Shown piece by piece: positions 53,446 to 61,733 of a stretch of 64,000 nucleotides of DNA. The notes beneath the pieces are model-generated. The model was not told the origin of the DNA and made no database searches. It worked only from the letters and a program-made list of their open reading frames with translations. The stretch is from positions 2,238,557-2,302,556 of the forward strand of contig NZ_LT965953.1 in the NCBI RefSeq assembly GCF_900240995.1. Direction: 5' to 3'. Position 1 is the stretch's first letter. Every line of letters begins with the position of its first letter. Made by a program: the position numbers and the translations under genes. Source of the DNA: Bacillus sp. Marseille-P3661. GTDB taxonomy: Bacteria > Bacillota > Bacilli > Bacillales > Bacillaceae_J.

Positions 53446-54861
53446 CTAACTGATTGCTGAAAATGCAGCAATTATATACGGAATTTCATCGTCCGTAATA
53501 GTTCTAAAATCCAACAATACTTTTTCATCTTTTTGGCGGGTAACGATGCTTGGTGTATGATGTCTAAGCTTAGTAGCTAGCTGCTCAGAACTACATTCCA
53601 TATTTGAAATAGCTGCTACAAACGTGACTAAATGGACATCAGGCATTGTACCTCCCCCAATTTGTGAATGCTCTTGCTCGATACTGCAATCAAATTGATT
53701 GCCACATCGCTCTATTAAAAGTTCTTTAAATTTATCTGCTCGATCATAGATTTCAACTGGTGTTTGCAAAATATCACGAATTGTTGGGATTTCCTTTATA
53801 GACTCTTCACCAAGCAAATACGCTTTTAGTGTTGCTTCAAGGGCAGCAAATGTCATTTTATCAACACGTAGCACCCTGGCAAGCTGATGCTTTTTCAGTT
53901 TATCTATATATTTCTTCTTACCGGCAATAATGCCAGCCTGAGGACCACCTAATAATTTATCACCACTAAAAGAAACAAGGTCTGCTCCCATGTTAATAAC
54001 TTCACTCACTACTGGTTCTTCACTAATTCCATGCTGTTTAAAGTCATATAGTGCACCACTGCCTAGATCTTCATAATAGATAATATGTTCATGGCGATTT
54101 TTTAACTGTATGAGATCTTGACTAGGCACATCCTCTGTAAATCCGACAATTTTAAAATTGCTAGTATGTACTTTCAATATCATCGCTGATTCTTCAGAAA
54201 CTGCATTCTCATAATCATATAAATGTGTTTTATTTGTCGTCCCAACTTCAACTAATTTTGCGCCACTTTCTTCCATAATGGAGGATACTCTAAATGAGCC
54301 ACCTATCTCTACTAACTGTCCCCTTGAGACAATAACCTCTTTGTCTTTTGCAAGCGCTCTTAGTATTAAGTAAACAGCTGCCGCGTTATTGTTCACAACC
54401 ATTGCCGCTTCAGCACCTGTTACTTGTTTAATTAAGCCTTCAATGATATCATGTCGTGACCCACGTTTCCCCTCCGAGATTTTATATTCTAGGTTCGAAT
54501 AGTTCTGAGCAACTTGAACAACATGTTCCATCACTCGGTCACCTAAACGTGCTCTTCCCAAATTTGTATGTAAAATCGTCCCCGTCGCATTGATGATTCT
54601 CTTTAAATAATGCTGCGAAAGTCTCTCTATTGATTGATTAACCTTCATAAAAATAAAATCCGACCAATATGCCTTATCTATTCCTTCAACAGCACCTTCC
54701 CACTTATTGGATAATATATCATCACGAATTTGGTCAATAGTATCCTGAACTAACATCGTTAATCTTGACTCACTAATACGGTATGTTTCTAATAAGGACA
54801 GAAAGGAATCTGCTTTTTGAAGTTCATGTACAGGGGGTAAATATCGTAAATACTGTTTCAT
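53446..54861 (-). CDS. selA: L-seryl-tRNA(Sec) selenium transferase
   Basis: A 471-residue PLP enzyme that turns seryl-tRNA(Sec) into selenocysteyl-tRNA(Sec) with selenophosphate. 'RIINATGTILHTNLGRARLG' is the family signature, and the PLP-binding Lys is in 'SFSGDKLLGGPQAGII'. 'NNNAAAVYLIL' and 'IYYEDLGSGALYDF' also match SelA. Length is normal and the gene is intact. GGAGGAAAAGT precedes the start. It lies alone between sspP and the small heat-shock gene, while the other sel genes are on the far side of the latter. Confidence 0.96.
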   Translation of the reverse strand: MKQYLRYLPPVHELQKADSFLSLLETYRISESRLTMLVQDTIDQIRDDILSNKWEGAVEGIDKAYWSDFIFMKVNQSIERLSQHYLKRIINATGTILHTNLGRARLGDRVMEHVVQVAQNYSNLEYKISEGKRGSRHDIIEGLIKQVTGAEAAMVVNNNAAAVYLILRALAKDKEVIVSRGQLVEIGGSFRVSSIMEESGAKLVEVGTTNKTHLYDYENAVSEESAMILKVHTSNFKIVGFTEDVPSQDLIQLKNRHEHIIYYEDLGSGALYDFKQHGISEEPVVSEVINMGADLVSFSGDKLLGGPQAGIIAGKKKYIDKLKKHQLARVLRVDKMTFAALEATLKAYLLGEESIKEIPTIRDILQTPVEIYDRADKFKELLIERCGNQFDCSIEQEHSQIGGGTMPDVHLVTFVAAISNMECSSEQLATKLRHHTPSIVTRQKDEKVLLDFRTITDDEIPYIIAAFSAIS

Positions 54862-55053
54862 ACTTTTCCTCCACTCCTAAATTCTGCCTGTATTATATCA
54901 TTTTTCATTATACCTTGAAAATTTTGGGCTTTTTCCTTAAACATAAATTTCACACCTGAATACATTTATTATGGAAACTATTTACCTAAGGTGTTTTGGT
55001 TAAATTCAGACACTTATCCACTTTGGAACAAATACTAAAAAGGAGGGATGTAA

Positions 55054-55482
55054 ATGGACGATTTTAAGAAACAACAGCTCCAATCTATAAAGGATCTACA
55101 TGAGCTTATGAACCAATTCTTTGACGATCCATTTACTTCATTATTCCAACAGCCATTTCAAGTTGATGTCTATGATATGGGAAACAAAATTCTTGTGGAA
55201 GCTGAGTTACCTGGCTTTGAACTAAAACAAATTAAAATCCAACCTGTTTATGAGGGTTTACGAATTGTAGCAGAAGACCATCGTGAGATTGAAAGCTTTG
55301 ACAGTAAAAAAAATTATTATAAAAAGGAAAGAAGTATAAATAAACTGGAGCGAATTATTCCATTACCTCTCGAAGTGACACCTCAAAATACTAAAGCGCA
55401 TTACAAAAATGGAATACTAGAAATTCAAATTTTAAAAAATACTGGGAAAGGCAACAAACAGTCATACATTGATATTGAATAG
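55054..55482 (+). CDS. Small heat-shock/spore-coat protein (Hsp20, CotM/CotP-like)
   Basis: A 142-residue alpha-crystallin-domain protein. 'FQVDVYDMGNKILVEAELPG' opens the domain and 'AHYKNGILEIQILK' closes it (GILxI). In B. subtilis, CotM lies beside sspP, which supports a spore-coat role. AAAGGAGGG precedes the start. Confidence 0.85.
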   Translation: MDDFKKQQLQSIKDLHELMNQFFDDPFTSLFQQPFQVDVYDMGNKILVEAELPGFELKQIKIQPVYEGLRIVAEDHREIESFDSKKNYYKKERSINKLERIIPLPLEVTPQNTKAHYKNGILEIQILKNTGKGNKQSYIDIE

Positions 55483-55566
55483 CTAATAAACACTTTAGTT
55501 TCTATATTTCTACAATTCCATATTGTAAGATGAGCTTTGTATTCCTTTAATTATTGGAAAAAGAAA

Positions 55567-55591
55567 AAGGATGAAATGCCATTTCATCCTT
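55567..55591. terminator. Bidirectional terminator
   Basis: AAGGATGAAAT GCC ATTTCATCCTT perfect stem between converging Hsp20 and selenoprotein genes. Confidence 0.85.
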
Positions 55592-55616
55592 ACTTAATAT
55601 TTAAACTTATTTATTT

Positions 55617-55850
55617 TTATCTCAAGCTTTCTAACGTAGTTATAAATTCTTCTACATTCGGAAACTTACCCGTTTCTTCTTTTGAGTATAATTTTTCACC
55701 ATCAACGGTTACTTCAAAAACTCCTCCTGAAGCTGGAATCATCTCTAATGATGTGATGTTATGACGAAAGTGGGAAAATAATCCTTCTGCGAAACTCGCA
55801 GCCTTTGGTGCATAGTTTCACTGCATGCAAAATTCAATAGTTAATTTCAT
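55617..55850 (-). CDS. SelW-like Rdx-family selenoprotein (CxxU)
   Basis: A 77-residue SelW/SelT/SelH (Rdx) family protein, invisible to ordinary gene finding because codon 11 is TGA (55818-55820). Reading it as selenocysteine gives 'MKLTIEFCMQUNYAPKAAS', with the redox motif CxxU after the first strand. 'PASGGVFEVTVDGEKLYSKE' and 'GKFPNVEEF' match the rest of the family. AAGGAGG lies 10 bases before the ATG. A hairpin with a GTT loop follows the TGA. Thioredoxin-like fold; it probably acts as a thiol-selenol oxidoreductase. No other stop interrupts the frame. Confidence 0.9.
55787..55801 (-). promoter_or_regulatory. SECIS candidate in the SelW-like gene
   Basis: CTGCGA GTT TCGCAG: six perfect pairs and a three-base loop. 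It begins 17 bases after the TGA, so the loop starts 23 bases after it. Bacterial SECIS elements place a G-containing apical loop about 16-37 bases after the UGA, so this fits. Confidence 0.65.
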
Positions 55851-55999
55851 TATTAAGCAACCTCCTTAAATTTAACAATTATTTTCCTAATACTAATATT
55901 ATTATAATTTCAGTATTTCCGTAAAATCATTTGCTTAAAAGTCATTTTATTATGGAAAACTGACAATGATATACTATACTCTAATAGGAGGTGTTAAAA

Positions 56000-57052
56000 A
56001 TGAGTAATGAAAAAATTCGCCTAACGGCTATGTCAACAAAAGCTGGCTGAGGATGCAAAATCGGCCCAGCCGAATTGTCGCAAGTTTTGCGATTATTACC
56101 AGAAAGAGAACATGACCCAAATCTATTAGTTGGTTTAGACACTTCAGATGACGCCGGCATTTACCGAGTTTCAGATGATTTAGCTTTGATTCAAACAGTC
56201 GATTATTTTACGCCGATTGTTGATGATCCATATATGTTTGGGCAAATCGCGGCAGCCAATGCTCTTAGTGATGTTTATGCAATGGGTGGACAACCAAAAA
56301 CGGTCTTAAATATCGTTGGCTTTCCGATTAAAAAGCTAGGTGCTGATATGCTAGCCGAAATTTTAAAGGGAGCTGCAGAAAAAGTTAAAGAATCAGGGGC
56401 CATTTTAGTTGGTGGCCATTCTATCGACGACCAAGAACCTAAATTTGGAATGGCTGTTACCGGCTATGTGCATCCGGAAAAGTTTTTCCGAAACGTAGGC
56501 GCACAACCGGGAGATGTTCTTGTGATAACTAAACCTATTGGGGTTGGGATATTAACAACTGGAATCAAACGTGGTGCTGTTTCTGAGCAACAAGAAAAAA
56601 GTGTAATTGAAACAATGGCTACCCTTAATAAAACAGCTGCAGAAGAGTTAGCTGGCTTAGAAGTCCATGCAGTAACTGATGTCACTGGATTCGGTTTGCT
56701 AGGTCATGCATGTGAAATGGCTAAGGGAAGTAATGTAAGTTTTACGATTAATCATGCTGAAGTTCCGATCTTAGAAGGTACACATGAGCTTGCAGAGAAA
56801 GGCATTGTTCCGGGTGGTTCAAAAGCAAACTATGAATGGTTGAAAGATGATGTGGAATTCACATCAGAAATATCCGAAAGTATGCAGCATATTTTATGTG
56901 ATGCGATAACATCAGGTGGTCTTTTAGTTAGTCTAAGTAGTAAGGATGCTAAAACTTATGTGGAGAAACTACATAATAAAGGAATCCACGCCGCAAAAAT
57001 CATCGGTGAAGTAAACGCTAACGATTCAAAAAAATCAATTTATGTAAAATAG
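56000..57052 (+). CDS. selD: Selenophosphate synthetase with selenocysteine in the active site
   Basis: A 350-residue SelD that makes selenophosphate from selenide and ATP. The ATG at 56000 follows AGGAGGTG. Codon 17 is TGA (56048-56050), giving 'STKAGUGCKIGPAEL'; E. coli SelD has the catalytic Cys17 at this place, so this is a Sec-SelD. Later motifs 'GLDTSDDAGIYRV', 'AANALSDVYAMGGQPKTVLN', 'GGHSIDDQEPKFGM' and 'DVTGFGLLGHACEMA' are ATP/metal-binding parts of the family. Gene finders that stop at TGA would start it at about 56075 and lose the catalytic site. It converges on the LysR gene. Confidence 0.95.
56078..56092 (+). promoter_or_regulatory. SECIS candidate in selD
   Basis: TCGCAA GTT TTGCGA: six perfect pairs with the same GTT loop as in the SelW-like gene. 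The stem starts 28 bases after the TGA and the loop 34 bases after it, within the known bacterial range. A second hairpin (TCGGC CCA GCCGA, 56061-56073) lies nearer. Confidence 0.55.
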
Positions 57053-57080
57053 GGTGATGCAATGCATCCCCTATTTTTTT
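57046..57080. terminator. Bidirectional terminator
   Basis: AAATAGGG-GATGCA / TGCATCCCCTATTT stem overlapping the ends of selD and the LysR gene. Confidence 0.75.
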
Positions 57081-57955
57081 AATGTTCTCTGGATAAAGGT
57101 TAAAAAAGTTGAAATTAAATTATTAGTTTTATTTTCATTTAAGCATGAAAAATAAAAGCTTCTTGTTATATTAAAATCAATACATTTAATAATTTTTACT
57201 CTTCCATAATGGCTGGCACGCTCAGCAGCATACGATGATACAACTGATACACCTAACCCCGCTTCTACAGCAGCAATAACCGCTTCTGTACTTCCTAATT
57301 CTCCGACAATCTTTATTTGATCTAAACTGTAGTTTAATGTTTCAAACATTTTTTCCAACGAAGCTCTTGTATCAGAACTTTTTTCCCGTAATATCCACTC
57401 ACTTTCAAGTAAATCGTGAAAATGATAAACATCCTCATCAAACACCCCAATGGGAGCAATAATACTTAATTGTTCCTTCAATATTGGGATGGAATACAGT
57501 GATGGATTTTTACTAGGTTCACCTGTAATAGCCACATCAACAGATCGATGGTTCAACCAAGATACGACATCCTTACTACCGGAGATTTTCATACAAAAAT
57601 CTACTTTCGGATAATCGCCTTTAAATTCTTTTATGATTGTCGGCAACACATACTCTGAAGGAATAGTACTTGCCCCCAGCACCAACCTTCCAACAGGTTC
57701 ATCACCTTGAACTTGTGTTTCAAGTTCACTCCAGAGCTTAAGGATTTCCGTTACTTTTGCATAAATAACCTCACCCTGTGGTGTTAGTTGGATCCCATCC
57801 GTTGTTCTCATAACCAACTTTGTGTTGAAATGCTCTTCTAATGCTTGAATTCTCAATGTTATTGCTGGTTGTGATACTGAAAGTAGTTTCGCCGCTTCTT
57901 GAAAACTTTTCACCTGAATAACTTTCTCAAATGCTTTAAGATGATTTAAATTCAT
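57071..57955 (-). CDS. Selenium-locus LysR-family regulator
   Basis: A 294-residue LysR-type regulator. The helix-turn-helix is at about 5-60 ('HLKAFEKVIQVKSFQEAAKL', 'LSVSQPAITLRIQALEEHFN'). A substrate-binding-type effector domain follows ('LVLGASTIPSEYVLPTIIKE'). ATG 57955 has GGTGA upstream and gives the usual LysR beginning. It is the last gene after selB and the glycosyltransferase. LysR genes of this kind are known in selenium-metabolism loci. The ligand is unknown; CysB-type regulators in this class sense sulfur compounds. Confidence 0.9.
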   Translation of the reverse strand: MNLNHLKAFEKVIQVKSFQEAAKLLSVSQPAITLRIQALEEHFNTKLVMRTTDGIQLTPQGEVIYAKVTEILKLWSELETQVQGDEPVGRLVLGASTIPSEYVLPTIIKEFKGDYPKVDFCMKISGSKDVVSWLNHRSVDVAITGEPSKNPSLYSIPILKEQLSIIAPIGVFDEDVYHFHDLLESEWILREKSSDTRASLEKMFETLNYSLDQIKIVGELGSTEAVIAAVEAGLGVSVVSSYAAERASHYGRVKIIKCIDFNITRSFYFSCLNENKTNNLISTFLTFIQRTLKK

Positions 57956-58012
57956 GTTTTTCACCATATCTATTCATATTTAAGATTGTTCTTATTTATT
58001 GAGGGATCTTTT

Positions 58013-59041
58013 TTAACTGTGCTCTAAACATTTTTTATATACTTTTATATACGACAAAATTTCATTGTTAAAATCGTGTTGTACTTGAATATATTGTTTC
58101 GCGTTTGTCCTTATTCTTTCTTTTGTTTGTATATCATGTAATACATTTTCAAATTTTTCTAGAAACTCATCACCACTAGAAAATAGATATCCATTCTCAC
58201 CATCTTTTATGATGCTGGCGTTTCCTGGATTATTACGTGCAAACACTAAGCATCCCATATCCATTGCTTCTAACAACGCTGAAGACTGCCCTTCAGAAAT
58301 TGAAGTATTTAATACATAATCTGCCCAAGTGTAAATAGTTGGCATCATTTCGATTGGTACATTTTCAATGAAATGTATCCATGAATTGTCAATCATATAT
58401 CGTTTAAGTGTTGACAAAATCTCTTGATCTAGAACCATACCTGTAATTAGAAACTGTAGATCATGATATTTCTCCTGAAGACCTTTCAGCTCATCCATTA
58501 GAAAAAAAATATCCTTTACATCTCTTAATCCTGATGGCAATAAAACTCTAGGATTCCCTTCTGGGAGCTGTACATTCTTTGCTTGGCTCCGGTCTTTCGG
58601 AAACCAAATACTTTGTGGGATAACCTCAATAGATAAGTTCATGCCTTCGTAGACTTGGTTCATTTTTTTTTTGGCATCCTCTGTAAAAACAGTAATAACC
58701 TTAGCATTTTGTAAAACATCAATCATCTCTTCACTATATTTTTCTTCAAAAATATAATGGTTGACATCTGTACCGCCACTTGTCAAAATATAGGGCTTTG
58801 TTAACTTGATTTCATTTCGTTGAAGCCAACTTGAAAATCGATAAAAATGGATCACATGGATGATATCACATCTATTTACTTTCGCCTGTATGGTCTCTGT
58901 CCAGATTTCTTCCTCATAGGCAAAAACACTAACTTCTAATCCATTTTGAATAAGACCATCAACAATTCTCTTCGTAGTAGTTGAATTCCCCCTGTTTCCA
59001 CTGAAATAAGGAGTAAACAACATTATCCGTGGTGTAGACAA
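58013..59041 (-). CDS. Family 4-type glycosyltransferase in the selenium operon
   Basis: A 342-residue GT-B glycosyltransferase. The N-terminal domain begins 'RIMLFTPYFSGNRGNSTTTK' (acceptor side). The C-terminal, nucleotide-sugar side contains 'RVLLPSGLRDVKDIFFLMDE' and 'TSISEGQSSALLEAMDMGCL', the E-x7-E signature of GT4. No membrane segment is seen. It starts 4 bases after the selB stop, so the two are almost surely co-transcribed and translationally coupled. The GT in known selenoneine loci (SenB) joins selenophosphate to a sugar; a similar role here is an inference from context. A normal wall or teichoic-acid transferase is the alternative. Confidence 0.85.
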   Translation of the reverse strand: MSTPRIMLFTPYFSGNRGNSTTTKRIVDGLIQNGLEVSVFAYEEEIWTETIQAKVNRCDIIHVIHFYRFSSWLQRNEIKLTKPYILTSGGTDVNHYIFEEKYSEEMIDVLQNAKVITVFTEDAKKKMNQVYEGMNLSIEVIPQSIWFPKDRSQAKNVQLPEGNPRVLLPSGLRDVKDIFFLMDELKGLQEKYHDLQFLITGMVLDQEILSTLKRYMIDNSWIHFIENVPIEMMPTIYTWADYVLNTSISEGQSSALLEAMDMGCLVFARNNPGNASIIKDGENGYLFSSGDEFLEKFENVLHDIQTKERIRTNAKQYIQVQHDFNNEILSYIKVYKKCLEHS

Positions 59042-59045
59042 CAGA

Positions 59046-60935
59046 CTAATTCACCCACTTTCGCTTATCGTCCATTCTAATGGTTAATTTCATACTATCA
59101 AACATCTCTAGTATTGGTATTAAATATTTTCTTGACACACCGAGAATTTCCTTAGCATCCTTAATAGCAAATGTTTCGTCTGTTTTTGATTTCATTAATC
59201 GGATAGCCTTATCAATGGCAACCATTGTAATGATATGGTTGTCATCCATAGCAACCGCATGTTTAGTTAGGAGTAGGTAACGCTTTAAATCATCCTTGAA
59301 ATCTATCGGAATACCTGCATCCTTGAGATATTGTTCAAAAGGTTGAACTTCAAGACCACTATTTTCTAAATGAAGAACAGCATTTTCCATTCTTTTATTC
59401 CACTTATCCGGATAATGAGGTTTAAAAGTACCAAGGTGAATATATTGATCAAATTTACTTAAAAATCCTTCCGAGATTAGCTTTTCTATTACAAATTCAA
59501 TTAGCTGTTTTGGATATTGAGCTTGTAAAAAGTGTACTAGCTCTGTTTTATTAAAGCCCATTTTCAAAGAATTTTCTTCTTTTAAAGTTATCAGTTTTGC
59601 CTCGATCACACTTTTTATATCATCGAGATCTGCAGTTAAAGCATAATTATTTTGATTAATTTGATAGATAGCAGCCTCTTCATTACTCATCGCTTTGGTT
59701 AATTCTTCCTTATCCATTGAGGTGTACTTTTGTAAGTCCTCGAGTGAAAGTAATTTTCGCTCTCTTAGAATAGAAAGAACTCGATCTTCTGGTGTTCCCT
59801 CTTTCTTTTGTTGTAACATTTCAATCGTTTTTTCCCCAAAACGATACCGACTACCTTTTGGATCGATCACCCAACCGCCCCCAATCGTTTCAACTGGTGT
59901 TGGTCGCCTTAAGATGAATCGATCGCCACGTTTAGATACAATTGGATGGTCTAAGCGGAGCTGACAAACTACTTCATCGCCTTCGTCAAATAATTCATTT
60001 CGGTCAAAAAATACAATTTTCCCCATAACTTCAGTTGTGCCAATATGAAGCTTTATTGGTGCACGTTGTTTAACAGGAGATTGTAAATCCGATACAAATT
60101 GAGCAGTAATATCAATTGTATCTGTCACTATAAAATGCTCAGAGGATACCAAGACATCTCCTCGGACAACTTCATTTTTAGTAACACCACCGAGATTTAA
60201 AGCAGCTCGTTGACCTGCTTTAGCCACTTCAGTTTCTTGGTGATGAACTTGAATCTGTCGAACTTTCACAGAAATACCTGCTGGTAAGATGGTAAGCTGG
60301 CTGCCTTTTCGAACAAATCCTTCATAAACTGTCCCACGGACAACCGTACCTTGCCCTTGAACCGAAAAAACTTGGTCTATCGGTAAACGAAACGCACCGC
60401 GTGAATCTCTAAACTGTAGACTATTTAGTTCATCTTTTATCTGGGTTTTAAGCTCTTCTAATCCCTTTTTTGATAAGCTATCAATAAATATCATCGGGGC
60501 ATCTTCAAACACGGTACCTGTTAGTTGATCTTTTATGTCTTCTTCCACTAACTCTAGTAACTCTTCATCAACACGATCAATTTTACTAACAGCAACAATA
60601 CCTTTTTGTATCCCTAAAAAGGAAAGTATCTCCAAATGCTCTTTTGTTTGCGGCATTACCCCTTCATCAGCTGCAATTACTAAAACAACTAAATCTATTC
60701 CGGCTACACCAGCAATCATCTGCCTTATAAAGCGTTCGTGTCCAGGAACATCTATAACTGACACTTGCATTTCATTATCTATATGTAACGGTGCATATCC
60801 TAACTCTATTGATATATTTCTTTCTTTTTCTTCTTTTAAACGATCTGTATCAACATTCGTCAATGCTTTTGTTAATGTTGTTTTGCCATGGTCGATATGT
60901 CCTGCCATGCCAATCGTAAAAAACTTTTCTTCCAC
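59046..60935 (-). CDS. selB: Selenocysteine-specific elongation factor
   Basis: A 629-residue translation factor that brings Sec-tRNA(Sec) to the UGA codon. The N-terminal GTPase has 'GMAGHIDHGKTTLTKALTN' (G1), 'VIDVPGHERFIRQMI' (G3) and 'VAVSKIDRVDEE' (G4). Domains II and III follow, with 'FSVQGQGTVVRGTVYEGFV'. The C-terminal 250 residues are winged-helix repeats that bind the SECIS hairpin. The start is GTG with GGTGGG upstream. Its presence with selA and selD makes selenocysteine decoding almost certain. Confidence 0.96.
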   Translation of the reverse strand: MEEKFFTIGMAGHIDHGKTTLTKALTNVDTDRLKEEKERNISIELGYAPLHIDNEMQVSVIDVPGHERFIRQMIAGVAGIDLVVLVIAADEGVMPQTKEHLEILSFLGIQKGIVAVSKIDRVDEELLELVEEDIKDQLTGTVFEDAPMIFIDSLSKKGLEELKTQIKDELNSLQFRDSRGAFRLPIDQVFSVQGQGTVVRGTVYEGFVRKGSQLTILPAGISVKVRQIQVHHQETEVAKAGQRAALNLGGVTKNEVVRGDVLVSSEHFIVTDTIDITAQFVSDLQSPVKQRAPIKLHIGTTEVMGKIVFFDRNELFDEGDEVVCQLRLDHPIVSKRGDRFILRRPTPVETIGGGWVIDPKGSRYRFGEKTIEMLQQKKEGTPEDRVLSILRERKLLSLEDLQKYTSMDKEELTKAMSNEEAAIYQINQNNYALTADLDDIKSVIEAKLITLKEENSLKMGFNKTELVHFLQAQYPKQLIEFVIEKLISEGFLSKFDQYIHLGTFKPHYPDKWNKRMENAVLHLENSGLEVQPFEQYLKDAGIPIDFKDDLKRYLLLTKHAVAMDDNHIITMVAIDKAIRLMKSKTDETFAIKDAKEILGVSRKYLIPILEMFDSMKLTIRMDDKRKWVN

Positions 60936-61286
60936 TTTCCCACCTACTTTTATATACTTTAAGAAAATTTAGTTTCATTAAAGACTACCGTTTAAGGTAA
61001 ACATCGTCATTTGCAATATGTGTTAAATGGCGAATCTTCTTATAACTTATCTTCTAACTTTAATAGTACTTGTAAAACTATTCAAGTCAAACTATCTGAT
61101 TATTTATTTATAAAAACAATGGTTGCAAATACAAAAAAAAGTTCACCAACTAGGGTGAACCCATACAGAGGAATTGCATGATTATGAACAACCCTGCTAG
61201 GGATGCGTTGCTCACACTCATAATATCGGCAAACTGTAGTAAATGTTTAATAAAACCTTTATGTAAAATATATCCTTCATTTTTAC
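60936..61286. other. Intergenic region upstream of selB
   Basis: 351 bases. It should carry the selB promoter on the minus strand. It contains the terminator at 61132-61160 and, further right, a minus-strand structure with GAGCAAC / GTTGTTC and CCCT AGC AGGG stems (about 61180-61220). I looked for a tRNA-Sec here and did not find one. Confidence 0.4.
61132..61160 (-). terminator. Terminator after the 82-residue gene
   Basis: Minus-strand GTTCACC CTAGTT GGTGAAC followed by eight or nine T. It ends the transcript of the gene at 61287-61535, leaving a 3' tail of about 125 bases that contains further hairpins. Confidence 0.8.
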
Positions 61287-61535
61287 CTATTCGATTAATT
61301 GATTATTTTCACGTAACCAATCCGTAATTTTAGTTTCTTTATTTGCATAACGTACCCGATATAAATCTATAGAAGTAGTTGATTGTTGAGCTATAATATA
61401 GTATTCCGTATCTTTAAGCACTTCTAGGCTGATTTCACTATCAGCATCAGCTACCATTATCTTTCGATTATCTTTTCTATTGATATACCATTCTTTAAAT
61501 GCTTTGCCTTTGATGACTAAAACTTCTGTAAACAT
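61287..61535 (-). CDS. Hypothetical protein
   Basis: An 82-residue, mostly beta-strand protein ('MFTEVLVIKGKAFKEWYINR', 'SEISLEVLKDTEYYIIAQQS'). GGAAGG precedes the ATG. The family is not recognised and there are no informative neighbours on its strand. Confidence 0.6.
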   Translation of the reverse strand: MFTEVLVIKGKAFKEWYINRKDNRKIMVADADSEISLEVLKDTEYYIIAQQSTTSIDLYRVRYANKETKITDWLRENNQLIE

Positions 61536-61733
61536 GCTTAATCATCCTTCCTAATATTTAGAAAAACCATTCAAATAAGGTTTTCTAACACGAACCAAGT
61601 TGTTCTTTCATCGTATGCATCCTGTTATTTAAATTATTAGCTGTAAATTTATATGATAAACATTTATTATATATAATAATGCGAAGAAATGCTAATTCCT
61701 GCGATTTGTGTCCGATTCAAACAAGGAGGGTCT

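Noticed and set aside
56061..56073. TCGGC CCA GCCGA hairpin as the selD SECIS
   Set aside because: It is a good stem but the loop lacks the G needed near the top of bacterial SECIS loops, while the next hairpin shares its GTT loop with the SelW-like gene.
56075..57052. SelD starting at TTG 56075
   Set aside because: This start has no ribosome site and removes the catalytic segment; ATG 56000 behind AGGAGG with a Sec codon explains everything.
61132..61260. Possible tRNA-Sec upstream of selB
   Set aside because: The hairpins do not form a cloverleaf, there is no TCA anticodon in a seven-base loop, and no CCA-type acceptor end. The hairpin plus T-run is a normal terminator.
61178..61327. A 49-codon plus-strand frame with a GAGGAA site, containing two Cys pairs
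   Set aside because: It overlaps the 3' end of the opposite gene and runs through its terminator region; the sequence looks like the complement of structured 3' tail, with no recognisable domain.
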